From Clostridia bacterium (GTDB lineage Bacteria > Bacillota > Clostridia > Oscillospirales > CAG-272): a stretch of DNA of 64,000 nucleotides. Of the stretch, positions 51,987 through 61,038 are shown piece by piece. The DNA lies in contig JAFUNJ010000009.1 of assembly GCA_017482355.1 (NCBI GenBank), forward strand, positions 101,229-165,228, written 5' to 3'. A program made the translations under genes and the position numbers. Each line of letters opens with the position of its first letter. The stretch's first letter is position 1. Under the pieces are notes generated by a model. That model made no database searches and was not told where the DNA came from. It was given only the letters and a program-made list of their open reading frames with translations.

Positions 51987-53702
51987 TTATGCGTTTATGA
52001 GCTTTTCTGCATCTGCCTTGCAGGATGCGAGGCGTTCGTTAACGGCTTTGAGACTATTGCCCTTTGCCATGAAGTAGAGCTTTATCTTCGGCTCGGTGCC
52101 CGAGGGACGGATGACAAAGACACAATTTTCAGTCGTATAGTAGAGGACGTTTGAGGAGGGAAGACCTGTTTCCTCGGTCTTTCCGCTGCTGAGATCCGTT
52201 ATCGTTCCTAATAGATAGTCACGAACCGAGATGACCTCTTCGCCTGCTATCGTTTTGGGCGGATTATTGCGGAGCTGAGACATCATTGCAGTCATCTTCT
52301 CCTTGCCGTCTGAGCCCTTGAAATAGAAGGACGTTCCCGATTCATTGTAGTTTCCGTAGCGTTCGTAGAGAGAATCAAGGGCGTTTTTGAGCGTCATTCC
52401 CTTGCTTCTGTAATAAGCCGCCATTTCGGTTACGAGAAGCGTTGCAACCACGGCGTCCTTATCGCGCGTGTAGGTGCCTTTAAGGTAGCCGTAGCTTTCC
52501 TCAAAGCCGAGCAGGTAAGTGCCTATACCCATTTTCTCGTGGTTCTTTATGACCTCTCCTATATACTTGAAGCCGGTGAGAACGTCGTGCATCTTCACGC
52601 CGTTTTCCTTACAGATAATGCTTGCAAGCTCCGTGCTTACGATGCTCTTTACTGCATAAGCGTCGGACGGGATACCGCCGTTTTCGCGGTATGCGGTGAT
52701 TATATAGTCAAGAAGGAGACAACCGACCTGGTTTCCCGTGAGAGAGAGGTATCCGTCGCCGTTGCGGATCGTGATACCCATTCTGTCTGCGTCGGGGTCG
52801 GTGGCGATAATGAAGTCACAGTCGTTCTCGATAGCGAGCTTTTTACCAAGCTCGAACGCTTCGGGAAATTCGGGGTTCGGGAAGCGAACAGTCGGGAATT
52901 CGCCGTTCGGAGTACCCTGCTCGGGAACGGTTATTACGTTTTTAATACCTGCACGGCGGAGAACCTCGGGGACGAGCTTATATCCGGCGCCGTGGAGGGG
53001 AGTGTATACGACGGTCATATCGCTCTGCTCTTTGATGGCGTTCGGATTCACGCGCTCGCCGAGGACGTTTTCCATATACTTTTCGTCGAGCTCGTTACCG
53101 ATAACGGTGATAAGTCCCTTTTTCACACCCTCGTCAAAGGGCATCTGTTCGACCTCGAAAATATCGCACTTCGAGATGTTTTCCGAGATCGCCTTTGCCT
53201 CGGCGCCGCCTATCTGCGCGCCGTCAGACCAATATACCTTATAGCCGTTATATTCCTTCGGATTGTGCGATGCGGTTATGTTGATGCCTGCGATGCATCC
53301 TAATTCGCGGAGCGCGAAGGAAAGCTCGGGGGTTGGGCGCGGTCCGTCGAAGATGTACGAGGGAATGCCGTTATATGCGAGCACCTCCGAGGCGATCTCT
53401 GCAAAAAGTCTGGAATTTATTCTCGTATCGTGAGCAATTGCGACCTTTCCGCCTCCTTGTGCGAGAATGTAATCGGATAGACCTTTCGTTGCCTGTGCGA
53501 CGGTATGGACGTTCATCTTTCCGATTCCGGCTGCCATTGTTCCGCGCAGACCTGCCGTACCGAATGAAAGGGGAGCGGCGAAGCGGAGCTTTAATTCTTC
53601 TTCGTTATCCTTGGCTGCCTTGAGCTCGTCTTTCATTTCGGCGCTGACCTTATCGCTATTCAGCCATTTGTTAAGTTCATTTTTCAGGGTTTCGATTGCC
53701 AT
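51987..53702 (-). CDS. pgcA: Phosphoglucomutase / phosphomannomutase (alpha-D-phosphohexomutase)
   Basis: 571 residues, the size of B. subtilis PgcA. FGTAGLRGTMAAGIGKMNVH and LAHDTRINSR-type HDTRINS at the N-terminus; the phosphoserine loop ITASHNPKEYNGYKVYW; the metal loop ATDPDADRMGI; sugar loop GFEESYGYLKG; and phosphate-binding RPSGTEPKIKLYF. It interconverts glucose-1-P and glucose-6-P for wall polymers, glycolipids or glycogen. AAAAGGAG precedes the ATG. It follows the aromatic block on the same strand, after a small GTCGGC-TCC-GCCGAC hairpin at 53722-53736. Confidence 0.93.
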   Translation of the reverse strand: MAIETLKNELNKWLNSDKVSAEMKDELKAAKDNEEELKLRFAAPLSFGTAGLRGTMAAGIGKMNVHTVAQATKGLSDYILAQGGGKVAIAHDTRINSRLFAEIASEVLAYNGIPSYIFDGPRPTPELSFALRELGCIAGINITASHNPKEYNGYKVYWSDGAQIGGAEAKAISENISKCDIFEVEQMPFDEGVKKGLITVIGNELDEKYMENVLGERVNPNAIKEQSDMTVVYTPLHGAGYKLVPEVLRRAGIKNVITVPEQGTPNGEFPTVRFPNPEFPEAFELGKKLAIENDCDFIIATDPDADRMGITIRNGDGYLSLTGNQVGCLLLDYIITAYRENGGIPSDAYAVKSIVSTELASIICKENGVKMHDVLTGFKYIGEVIKNHEKMGIGTYLLGFEESYGYLKGTYTRDKDAVVATLLVTEMAAYYRSKGMTLKNALDSLYERYGNYNESGTSFYFKGSDGKEKMTAMMSQLRNNPPKTIAGEEVISVRDYLLGTITDLSSGKTEETGLPSSNVLYYTTENCVFVIRPSGTEPKIKLYFMAKGNSLKAVNERLASCKADAEKLINA

Positions 53703-53743
53703 TGGTCATTATCTCCTTTTTGTCGGCTCCGCCGACGGGGTTA

Positions 53744-54646
53744 TTATATTTCCTCGAATATTCCTATCGGGGTATAATCGGGGTAGTTAAGTGACAGATA
53801 TGTCAAAAATCCGCAGAAGCCACTGTCTGATACCTTGAGTATTATTCGGCTTTCGCCGTTACTTTCGGGCGTGAAAGAAACGCTTACCGTCTTCATTCCG
53901 CAGCATTCTGCCGCGTTCAGTATTTCGCTCGGTCCGTCTTCATTTTTAAGCGCGAACTCGAAATAAGTTTCACTTGCGCCCTTGGGTATTTGGATGTCCT
54001 TTCTCAAAAGCGCGTAGACAGTATATGAATCGTCGTCGCTTTTGACTCTGTGACAGAGCGCAGTCTTCAGCCCGTATTTCAGGGCGAGGTTACTGATTCC
54101 CGCGAGCCGTCCGTCGTGTGAATTTGCTATCGGGAGAATGCAGTAGGCGGTCTTTCCGTAATAGACGCTTTTTACGACCTCGGTAAAATCGTCTGCATAG
54201 CTGACTCTCGGGTCGGTCATCTTCGATGCGAAGGAAAGATACGCGGTGTCGGTTGAGTGGTTCTTTACGCAGGAGACCGTTTCGTTTTCCGCTTTTTGCG
54301 TGCCGTCGAAGAAGGTCTCGGCGCCGTCTATGCTTTTGATCCCGAGTATCTCGCTTAGGCGCAGGCATAGAAATGCTTTTTCTGCGGTGCTGAGCAGACG
54401 CTCCTCGGATCTTATTTCGTTTTCATTAAACGGTGCGACCGACGTTCCGATCGGGGTGTCGGTTAGTAGGCGGAAGCGATTTATGAACGCTTCGTCACGG
54501 AAGAATATCTCGTCGTCGTCCGCTTCGTCACAAAGCACCTCTGCAAGCTCCGATAAGTGCGAAAGCATTTTTTCGCTCAGGATTGCGCGTGATGAAATTA
54601 TTTCCTCCGCACTTTTCGTTACCGCATTTATCTTCGCGTCAGACAC
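53744..54646 (-). CDS. Prephenate-dehydratase-like protein, apparently inactive, with ACT-like tail
   Basis: 300 residues starting with GTG at 54646, one base after the htpG stop, so it is coupled to htpG. Residues 1-50 form a helix reminiscent of an AroQ chorismate-mutase-type region. VSYADDFTEVVKSVYYGKTA, then YCILPIANSHDG at about 155-190 match the PheA segment ending P-I-E-N-S, but the Glu is Ala. The catalytic T-R-F motif (NTTRFGVF in the real pheA at 63289) has no match; the region reads DSYTVYALLRK. Residues about 225-300 look like an ACT domain (EDGPSEILNAAECCGMKTVS) without the Phe-binding E-S-R-P. A regulatory or scaffolding pseudoenzyme is inferred. Confidence 0.65.
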   Translation of the reverse strand: MSDAKINAVTKSAEEIISSRAILSEKMLSHLSELAEVLCDEADDDEIFFRDEAFINRFRLLTDTPIGTSVAPFNENEIRSEERLLSTAEKAFLCLRLSEILGIKSIDGAETFFDGTQKAENETVSCVKNHSTDTAYLSFASKMTDPRVSYADDFTEVVKSVYYGKTAYCILPIANSHDGRLAGISNLALKYGLKTALCHRVKSDDDSYTVYALLRKDIQIPKGASETYFEFALKNEDGPSEILNAAECCGMKTVSVSFTPESNGESRIILKVSDSGFCGFLTYLSLNYPDYTPIGIFEEI

Positions 54647-54647
54647 G

Positions 54648-56459
54648 TTACTTGATTCCTTCGTTTATGCTTTCGTAGGAAAGCGTCAGAAATTCGTTCA
54701 GCTCGTCGGCACTCAGACCTCTTTGCGAGAGCGCGGAGAGCATATAGATCTGCTTTGCGGTCTTTTCTGCACCCTCGGGATCGGTTTCATATTTTTTCTC
54801 GAGGAGCGAGAGGGTCTCGGAATTTGAATTGAGGATAAGCTCATCCTCGGGGGTCGGGATATTATCGCCCATACCGTAGAGCTTCATCATTTCGCCGAAG
54901 CGTCTATGTTCCTCGGAAACTGTGAGGATCGCCGGGATATTTCCCTTGAGCGACTCGAAGCGGAGCTTCGTTTTTTCGCCTGTTACCTTTTTGAAGAGCT
55001 CGGTAAGCTTTTCGTTTTCGCTCGTTTCGCCGTCGCCCTTGAGTGCGTCTGCAAGTGAAGAGTCGACGCGGTAGAACTTGACCTTTTTGTCCTGCTCGAC
55101 CATCGAGATGAACTGATTATCGAGCCCTTTATCAAGATATGCGACACTGATATTTTCGTTTTCGAGCATAGAGATATACTGCGCCTGGGATACCTTGTCG
55201 GTACAGTAATAGACTGTATTTTCGTGCTTTTCCTTGGCGGATTCAAGATATTCGTCAAGCGTTACTGTCTTGCCGTTTGTTAACGGATAGACGATGCTGT
55301 CCTTGATCCTGCCATAGAACTTTTCGTCCTTGAGCGAGCCGTATTCGACGAATATCTTTATATCGTTCCAAAGGTTTTCGTATTTTTCTCTTTCGGTATT
55401 GAAGAGGGAATTCAGCTTGTCCGCTACCTTTTTGACGATGTGCTTCGAGACCTTACTAACGTAGGTGCTGTTTTGCAGGTAGCTTCTCGATACGTTAAGA
55501 GGAAGCTCGGGGCAGTCGATCACGCCGCGGAGCATAAGGAGAAATTCCGGGATTACTTCCTTGATGTTGTCTGCGACGAAGACCTGGTTATAGTAGAGCT
55601 TTACCTGTCCCTCCAAGCTTTCGTACTCGCTTCCGATCTTCGGGAAGAAAAGTATGCCCTTGAAGTTGAGGGGGTAATCGGCGTTAATGTGAATGTGGAA
55701 AAGCGGATCGCGGAAATCGCCGAAGACCTTGTGGTAAAACTCGTTATATTCCTCCTCGGTGCAGTCGGACGGGTTTTTCATCCAGAGGGGAAGGGTATCG
55801 TTTATCGGCTTCTTTTCCTCCTCTTCCTTTTCGCCCTCGAAGTAGATCTCGACGGGCATAAACGCGCAGTAGCGGTCGAGGATGTTTTTCAGCTTGCTCT
55901 CGGAGAGGTATTCCTCTTCGTTTTCGGCAATGTGAAGGATTATATCGGTTCCGCGCTCGGTCTTATCGGAAGCCGACACGGTATATTCGCCGTTTTCTCC
56001 GCATTCCCACAGGACAGCGGGAGCGTCGGTATACGATTTCGTGTTCACGGTTACGCTCGAAGCGACCATAAACGCCGAATAGAAGCCGAGACCGAAGTGA
56101 CCGATTATGCCGTTATTCTCTCCCTCGCCCTCGTATTTCTTAATGAAATCGAGTGCGCCCGAGAGGGCGATATTGCAGAGGTACTTGTCAAGCTCCTCCG
56201 CCGTCATTCCGATACCGTTATCGGAGACTGTTACGGTCTTTTCGTCCTTGTCGACCTTAACGGTGATGCGAAAATCCTCGTTATCGAGTGAAATGTGTCC
56301 GAGGGAATTCAAACGCTTGAGCTTCGTTACCGCGTCACAAGCGTTGGAGACGAGCTCGCGCAGAAAGATGTCCTTATCGGAATAGAGCCATTTTTTGATT
56401 ATCGGGAAGATATGCTCGGTTTCGACCGAGATACCGCCCTTTTTCATTTCGTCAGACAT
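54648..56459 (-). CDS. htpG: Hsp90 chaperone HtpG
   Basis: 603 residues. The GHKL ATPase domain is intact: LRELVSNACDAVTKLK, VSDNGIGMTAEELDKYL, GHFGLGFYSAFMV and RGTDIILHI. Middle domain: INADYPLNFKGILFFPK and LPLNVSRSYLQ with the catalytic Arg. C-terminal dimerisation domain NPxxx region is present, slightly short (E. coli 624). ATP-driven chaperone of late-folding clients. AAAGGA precedes the ATG. It lies 14 bases after aroF, an unusual neighbour, and is followed at once by the PheA-like protein. Confidence 0.97.
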   Translation of the reverse strand: MSDEMKKGGISVETEHIFPIIKKWLYSDKDIFLRELVSNACDAVTKLKRLNSLGHISLDNEDFRITVKVDKDEKTVTVSDNGIGMTAEELDKYLCNIALSGALDFIKKYEGEGENNGIIGHFGLGFYSAFMVASSVTVNTKSYTDAPAVLWECGENGEYTVSASDKTERGTDIILHIAENEEEYLSESKLKNILDRYCAFMPVEIYFEGEKEEEEKKPINDTLPLWMKNPSDCTEEEYNEFYHKVFGDFRDPLFHIHINADYPLNFKGILFFPKIGSEYESLEGQVKLYYNQVFVADNIKEVIPEFLLMLRGVIDCPELPLNVSRSYLQNSTYVSKVSKHIVKKVADKLNSLFNTEREKYENLWNDIKIFVEYGSLKDEKFYGRIKDSIVYPLTNGKTVTLDEYLESAKEKHENTVYYCTDKVSQAQYISMLENENISVAYLDKGLDNQFISMVEQDKKVKFYRVDSSLADALKGDGETSENEKLTELFKKVTGEKTKLRFESLKGNIPAILTVSEEHRRFGEMMKLYGMGDNIPTPEDELILNSNSETLSLLEKKYETDPEGAEKTAKQIYMLSALSQRGLSADELNEFLTLSYESINEGIK

Positions 56460-56473
56460 TTTTTAGTCCTTTC

Positions 56474-57502
56474 TTAAAGCGAATCAGCGATGTCGTAAAT
56501 AAGCTTTTCGGTCTTGTCCCAGCCGAGGCAGGGGTCGGTTATCGACTTGCCGTAGACGTTTTCACCGATCTTCTGGCAGCCGTCCTCGATGTAGCTTTCG
56601 ATCATGAGACCCTTGACCATCGAGCGCACGTCCTTGTTATGACGGCAGGAATGGAGAACCTCTTTTGCTATTCTTATCTGCTCGAGGTACTTTTTGCCTG
56701 AATTTGCATGGTTTGTGTCAATGAGGACTGCAGTGTTGGAGAGACCCTTTGCGCTATAAGTTTCGTAGAGGTTTATTAGGTCCTCGTAGTGATAGTTCGG
56801 GTGTGAAACGCCGCGGTCGTCAACGTAGCCGCGGAGGATCGCGTGTGCGAAGGGATTGCCGAGGGATTTGACCTCCCAGCCGCGGTAGATGAAGGTGTGC
56901 GAATGCTGTGCGGCGACGATGGAATTGAGCATTATTGAGATGTCTCCGCTCGTCGGGTTCTTCATTCCGCAGGGAATGTCAAGTCCGCTTGCACAGAGGC
57001 GATGCTGCTGGTTCTCGACCGAGCGCGCTCCGACTGCGACGTAGGAAAGCACGTCGGAGAGGTAGCGGTGGTTTTCGGGGTAGAGCATTTCGTCGGCGCA
57101 GGAGAAGCCCGTTTCCTTAAGTGCTCTCATGTGAAGGGCGCGGATGGCGATTATGCCCTTCAGCATATCGGGGCGCTCGTTCGGGTTCGGCTGATGGAGC
57201 ATTCCTTTATATCCTTCGCCCGTCGTTCTCGGTTTATTCGTGTAGATTCTCGGTACGATAACGATCTTGTCAGAGACCTTATCCTGTACCTTGCGCAGAC
57301 GCGATATATAGTCGATCACCGAGTCCTCGTTGTCGGCAGAACAGGGTCCTATTACGAGCAAGAACTTGTTTGATCTGCCCTCGAATATATCGCGTATCTC
57401 CTTATCCTCCGCCTCTTTGAGCGCGGCGAGGTCGGGAGTGAGGGGGTACTGCTCCTTAATGTCCTTCGGTATCGGTAATTTGCGGTAGAATTCCATATTC
57501 AT
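56474..57502 (-). CDS. aroF: 3-deoxy-7-phosphoheptulonate (DAHP) synthase, AroFGH type
   Basis: 342 residues, typical of the class I-alpha enzymes (E. coli AroF/G/H about 350). VIGPCSADNED, YTNKPRTTGEGYKGMLHQPN, GARSVENQQHRLCASGLDIP, GMKNPTSGDI, LIDTNHANSGKK and GLMIESYIEDGCQ cover PEP, E4P and metal-binding residues. It catalyses the first shikimate-pathway step and is usually feedback-inhibited by an aromatic amino acid. AAAGGA lies 11 bases before the ATG at 57502; an ATG two codons later is possible. Confidence 0.95.
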   Translation of the reverse strand: MNMEFYRKLPIPKDIKEQYPLTPDLAALKEAEDKEIRDIFEGRSNKFLLVIGPCSADNEDSVIDYISRLRKVQDKVSDKIVIVPRIYTNKPRTTGEGYKGMLHQPNPNERPDMLKGIIAIRALHMRALKETGFSCADEMLYPENHRYLSDVLSYVAVGARSVENQQHRLCASGLDIPCGMKNPTSGDISIMLNSIVAAQHSHTFIYRGWEVKSLGNPFAHAILRGYVDDRGVSHPNYHYEDLINLYETYSAKGLSNTAVLIDTNHANSGKKYLEQIRIAKEVLHSCRHNKDVRSMVKGLMIESYIEDGCQKIGENVYGKSITDPCLGWDKTEKLIYDIADSL

Positions 57503-57531
57503 GGTGTTGGGTTTCCTTTCTTATGCTGGGT

Positions 57532-58389
57532 TTACTTTTTATCAAATTTATCGCGGCGGACAGTCGACAGCTTCATCATTTCTTTCATACCGTCTGTATC
57601 GCCGTCCTCAAGCTGCTTTTTCAGCTTGTCGAACTGCTTTGAAAAGAGGTTCATTTGGTTTAGGAGCGCTTCCTTATTCATCATAAAGAGCTCGCTCCAC
57701 ATATTTTCGTTTATATGTGCGATACGGGTGAGGTCGCGGAAGGAGTTACCCGTATAGTCCTCGAGGTTATCAAGGTCGTTACAGGTCATAAGTACTACGG
57801 CAAGACAATGCGCAAGCTGGGAGAGGAACGCGATCATTTCGTCGTGCGCTTCGGGCGTCAGGGTCGAGATCCTTGCAAATCCGATCTTTCGTCCGAGCTG
57901 TTTTACCGTTTCGATATTTTCCTCGGTGTTTTTATCTGTCGGGGTGACGATGAAGTTCGCCTCCGAGACGTTTACGCCTCTCGAATTTTGCACGCCGTAG
58001 ACCTCGCGTCCTGCCATTGGGTGCGCGGGGACAAATTCGATATCGGGGCGGAGGATGCTTTGAATTTCGTAGACTATTGAGGTCTTTACACCGGTTACGT
58101 CGGTGATGAGAGCGCCCTCTTTGAATAGGTGCTGGTTTTCTTTTATCCATTCGATGAAAACGGCGGGGTAGAGACTGAAGATTATTAGGTCGGCTTCACC
58201 GATAAGCTTCGTGTCGATTTTCGTCGTGCCGTGATCTATGATGCCGTTTTCAAGGGCGTAGTCGATAGAGGATTGGGAACGTGTTATTGCTGATACTTTA
58301 TAGCCGTTTTTCTTAAGACCTATTGCGTAACAGCCACCCATAAGTCCGAGGCCGATTATCAGAATTTTTGTGTTTTTTGTGAGTTTCAT
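57532..58389 (-). CDS. tyrA: Prephenate dehydrogenase
   Basis: 285 residues. The N-terminal Rossmann fold LIIGLGLMGGCYAIGLKKNG, ITDVTGVKTSIV, FVPAHPMAGREVYG (substrate His) and FLSQLAHCLAVVLM are the family motifs. It oxidises prephenate to 4-hydroxyphenylpyruvate with NAD+ for tyrosine. There is no ACT domain, so feedback control must lie elsewhere. Seventeen-odd bases after it begins the aroF leader; upstream a family 2 repeat separates it from aroA. Confidence 0.93.
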   Translation of the reverse strand: MKLTKNTKILIIGLGLMGGCYAIGLKKNGYKVSAITRSQSSIDYALENGIIDHGTTKIDTKLIGEADLIIFSLYPAVFIEWIKENQHLFKEGALITDVTGVKTSIVYEIQSILRPDIEFVPAHPMAGREVYGVQNSRGVNVSEANFIVTPTDKNTEENIETVKQLGRKIGFARISTLTPEAHDEMIAFLSQLAHCLAVVLMTCNDLDNLEDYTGNSFRDLTRIAHINENMWSELFMMNKEALLNQMNLFSKQFDKLKKQLEDGDTDGMKEMMKLSTVRRDKFDKK

Positions 58390-58404
58390 TTTTTACCTGT
58401 TGTT

Positions 58405-58534
58405 TTTTCGCATTTCTTTGTTCGTACAAAGAAACGCTCGCAAAGAAAAACGCCAAGGGGCAAACCGATGAAAATTTGCCTTTGCAAATTTTCACACGTT
58501 TTCCCCTTTGGAAACCCCTTTCGATTTAGGGAAG
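58405..58534. repeat. Dispersed repeat element (family 2, copy 2)
   Basis: TTTTTTCGCATTTCTTTGTT, AAAGAAACGCTCGCAAAG, CGCCAAGGGGCAAACCGATG, AAAATTTGCC / GGCAAATTTT and CGTTTTCCCCTTTGGAAACC. A close copy of 51722-51857. Here it sits inside the aromatic operon between aroA and tyrA. Confidence 0.75.
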
Positions 58535-58600
58535 ATTTTATATGTTTGATTGTTACTCCCACTACAAGGTGTGGCGGAGATTTTGATATGTTTTTTACGG

Positions 58601-59791
58601 CTATTTTAGAGCATTAAGAATTTCAAAGAAATCGGGGAAGGATTTGCTTACCGCCTCGCAGCCGTCGATCTCGCCGCCGACAAGGGAGAGGATGATGGCG
58701 GACGCCATAACGATTCTGTGATCGTTATGTCCAAGGAGCGGTTCTTTCAGGGGTGTGAGCGAATCGGGGGCGGTGACGGTTATTTCGTTATCGCCGACGG
58801 TGACGGTTACTCCGAGCTTACGGAGCTCTTGAGCCATTGCTTCGCCGCGGTCGGATTCTTTGATCTTCAGGCGGTCGGTATTTATGAGATGCACGCCGTT
58901 GAGAGCCGCTGCCGTCGCCATAAGGATAGGGGCAAGGTCGGGGCAGTCCGATACGTCTATTGTCGGGCAGGTACGCGAGAGCTTACCGAGCAGCTTTATT
59001 ATTACCTCGTCGCCCTGGAGCGAACGGCGGCGCAGACCGTCGATTTCGATATCCGAGCCGAGTGTGTTAAGCGCGAGGAAGAAGGCGGCGTTTGACCAGT
59101 CGCCCTCGACTGTGCAGACGGTCGGCTTATATTTTTGCCCACCCGGGATTATTATTTTATCGTCCTCGGTGACCTCGACGTGAACGCCGAACTCCTTCAG
59201 CGCCTCGACCGTCATTGCGATATACGATGCCGACATAACGGGCGGTATCAACTCAATTACGCTGAAGCCGTCACAAAGTGGAAGCGCGAACATAAGTCCG
59301 CTGATAAACTGACTCGACACGTCACCGCGCAGGCGGAAGTGTCCGCTTGTTATCGGCCCCTTGACGGTCAGATCGTTTTCAGTCAAAATATAGTCCATTC
59401 CCTGAGAGACGCAGATCTCTTCATACGGCTCGAGGGGGCGCGACATCAGGCGTTCGCTTCCGTTTAAAGTCGCTTCCTTATCGGAAAGCAGACATATCGG
59501 AACGAAGAAGCGAAGCGTGCTTCCGCTTTCGCGACAATTTAGGGTTGCTTTTTCGCGGTTTTTCGGGTCGCATCCGATGACTGTCACGGTGTCACCGTCC
59601 TTTTCGACCGTTGCGCCCAGCGCCTTTATGCAGTCGATCGTCGCTTTCATATCCTCTGATTCGGAAATGCAGTGAATGACGCTTTTTCCGTTCGCGAGTG
59701 CGGCACATATGAGCCGTCTGTGTGCGGCGCTTTTTGAGGGCGGTGCGGATATTTTGCCCGAGTAGGTTGTTTTTTCTATCTGTATTTTCAT
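58601..59791 (-). CDS. aroA: 3-phosphoshikimate 1-carboxyvinyltransferase (EPSP synthase)
   Basis: 396 residues, slightly short (usual about 430). SAPPSKSAAHRRLICAALAN binds shikimate-3-phosphate, NCRESGSTLRFFVPICLLSD is the LxGSGTxxR-type loop, RGDVSSQFISGLMFALP, VEGDWSNAAFFLALN, IKESDRGEAMAQELRKLG and GHNDHRIVMASAI complete the active site. The end of aroE/K overlaps its start by four bases (ATGA). The active-site Gly of class I enzymes reads as S-G-S-T-L-R here, so glyphosate class cannot be fixed by eye. Confidence 0.95.
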   Translation of the reverse strand: MKIQIEKTTYSGKISAPPSKSAAHRRLICAALANGKSVIHCISESEDMKATIDCIKALGATVEKDGDTVTVIGCDPKNREKATLNCRESGSTLRFFVPICLLSDKEATLNGSERLMSRPLEPYEEICVSQGMDYILTENDLTVKGPITSGHFRLRGDVSSQFISGLMFALPLCDGFSVIELIPPVMSASYIAMTVEALKEFGVHVEVTEDDKIIIPGGQKYKPTVCTVEGDWSNAAFFLALNTLGSDIEIDGLRRRSLQGDEVIIKLLGKLSRTCPTIDVSDCPDLAPILMATAAALNGVHLINTDRLKIKESDRGEAMAQELRKLGVTVTVGDNEITVTAPDSLTPLKEPLLGHNDHRIVMASAIILSLVGGEIDGCEAVSKSFPDFFEILNALK

Positions 59792-61038
59792 TGTTTGTCT
59801 TTCAGGAGCTTGATTATACTTGATGCGACCTCGGCAACAGTTCCGTTTCCATCTACAACGTCATCGCAGACCGACAAATATATCGGGTGACGTTCCTCGT
59901 AGCGCATTGTTAACGCTTCTATGTCGTTCGAAAGCGGTCTGTCGGAGGTCGGTATGAGGTTATTAAGGTCGCGGTCGAGGAACACGAGGCGTCCGTTTGC
60001 CTTCAGCATATCGACGTTTTCCTCGCGTAGAACTGCGCCACCGCCCGTTGCTATGACGGCGTTCCATATACCGCTTGACAGCTTCTTTATTGATTTCGTT
60101 TCGAGATAGCGGAAATGGGTCTCTCCGTAGCGCAGGAAAATTTCGGGGATAGACATATTCGCTTCCTCCGCTATCGGCTCGTCGCTGTCGTAGAAATGAC
60201 GGCGCAGAGTAACGGAGAGCGCCTTGCCTATGCTCGATTTTCCGCACGACGGCATACCGACGAGCACGATATTTTCCTTTTCGAGAAGCACCTCATTATA
60301 AATGCGATCGCAAAGCTCTGTCGGAGCTTCGGTATCGAAGAAATAACCGTAAGCGGCAACTGCCTGAGAAACGAGCATATAAAGACCGCCCTCGGCAGGT
60401 ATGCAGAGCTTCTTTGCCTGACGGATAAGAGGCGTGCGGAGGGGGTTATATATTGCGTCGATGACGCCCGAAAGATGAGTGAAGGGCATTAGGTCTATCG
60501 GGCTTTCAAAATCGTTCGGGTACATTCCGACGGGGGTGCAGTTGATAATAAACGATGCGTCGGAATGAAGCTCAATGGCTTCATCGTAAGTAACCGTATT
60601 ATCGGTTTTCGTGCGGCTGACCGAAATTATTTGCTCTGCCCCGAGGTCGTGCGCGACGACCTTTGCCGTGACTGCCGTGCCGCCTGTACCGAGAATGAGC
60701 ACCTTACCGCAGAGCTTTTTACCGTCTGTTACACGCATAATGAGACGTGACATTCCTATGTAATCGGTATTATAGCCGTAAAGCTTTCCGTTACGGTTTA
60801 CGACGGTATTGACCGCGCCTATCTTTTTCGCCTCATCGCTTATTTCGTCAAGGTAGGGAATGACTTCCTTTTTATAGGGAATCGTTACGTTTATAGCCGA
60901 AAAGTTCTTTTCGGTCATAAAAGCGCCGACCTGCTCCTTATTAAGCTCGATAAGCTCATAGGGGTAGTCGCCTAATTTTTCGTGGATCTCGGGGGAAAAG
61001 CTATGTGTGAGTTTTTCGCCTATAAGTCCGTATTTCAT
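59788..61038 (-). CDS. aroE-aroK: Fused shikimate dehydrogenase - shikimate kinase
   Basis: 416 residues in two domains. Residues 1 to about 250 are AroE: KLTHSFSPEIHEKLGDYPYE, INVTIPYKKEVIPYLDEISD, GAVNTVVNRNGKLYGYNTDY, VLILGTGGTAVTAKVVAHDL and NCTPVGMYP; the SxS and KxxxxxxN/D sites bind shikimate. Residues about 253-416 are AroK: IVLVGMPSCGKSSIGKALSV (Walker A), FYDSDEPIAEE, FRYLETKSI, ATGGGAVLREENV and RPLSNDIEAL. It therefore does two consecutive non-sequential steps' work: 3-dehydroshikimate to shikimate and on to shikimate-3-phosphate. Overlaps aroC and aroA by four bases each. Confidence 0.95.
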   Translation of the reverse strand: MKYGLIGEKLTHSFSPEIHEKLGDYPYELIELNKEQVGAFMTEKNFSAINVTIPYKKEVIPYLDEISDEAKKIGAVNTVVNRNGKLYGYNTDYIGMSRLIMRVTDGKKLCGKVLILGTGGTAVTAKVVAHDLGAEQIISVSRTKTDNTVTYDEAIELHSDASFIINCTPVGMYPNDFESPIDLMPFTHLSGVIDAIYNPLRTPLIRQAKKLCIPAEGGLYMLVSQAVAAYGYFFDTEAPTELCDRIYNEVLLEKENIVLVGMPSCGKSSIGKALSVTLRRHFYDSDEPIAEEANMSIPEIFLRYGETHFRYLETKSIKKLSSGIWNAVIATGGGAVLREENVDMLKANGRLVFLDRDLNNLIPTSDRPLSNDIEALTMRYEERHPIYLSVCDDVVDGNGTVAEVASSIIKLLKDKQ

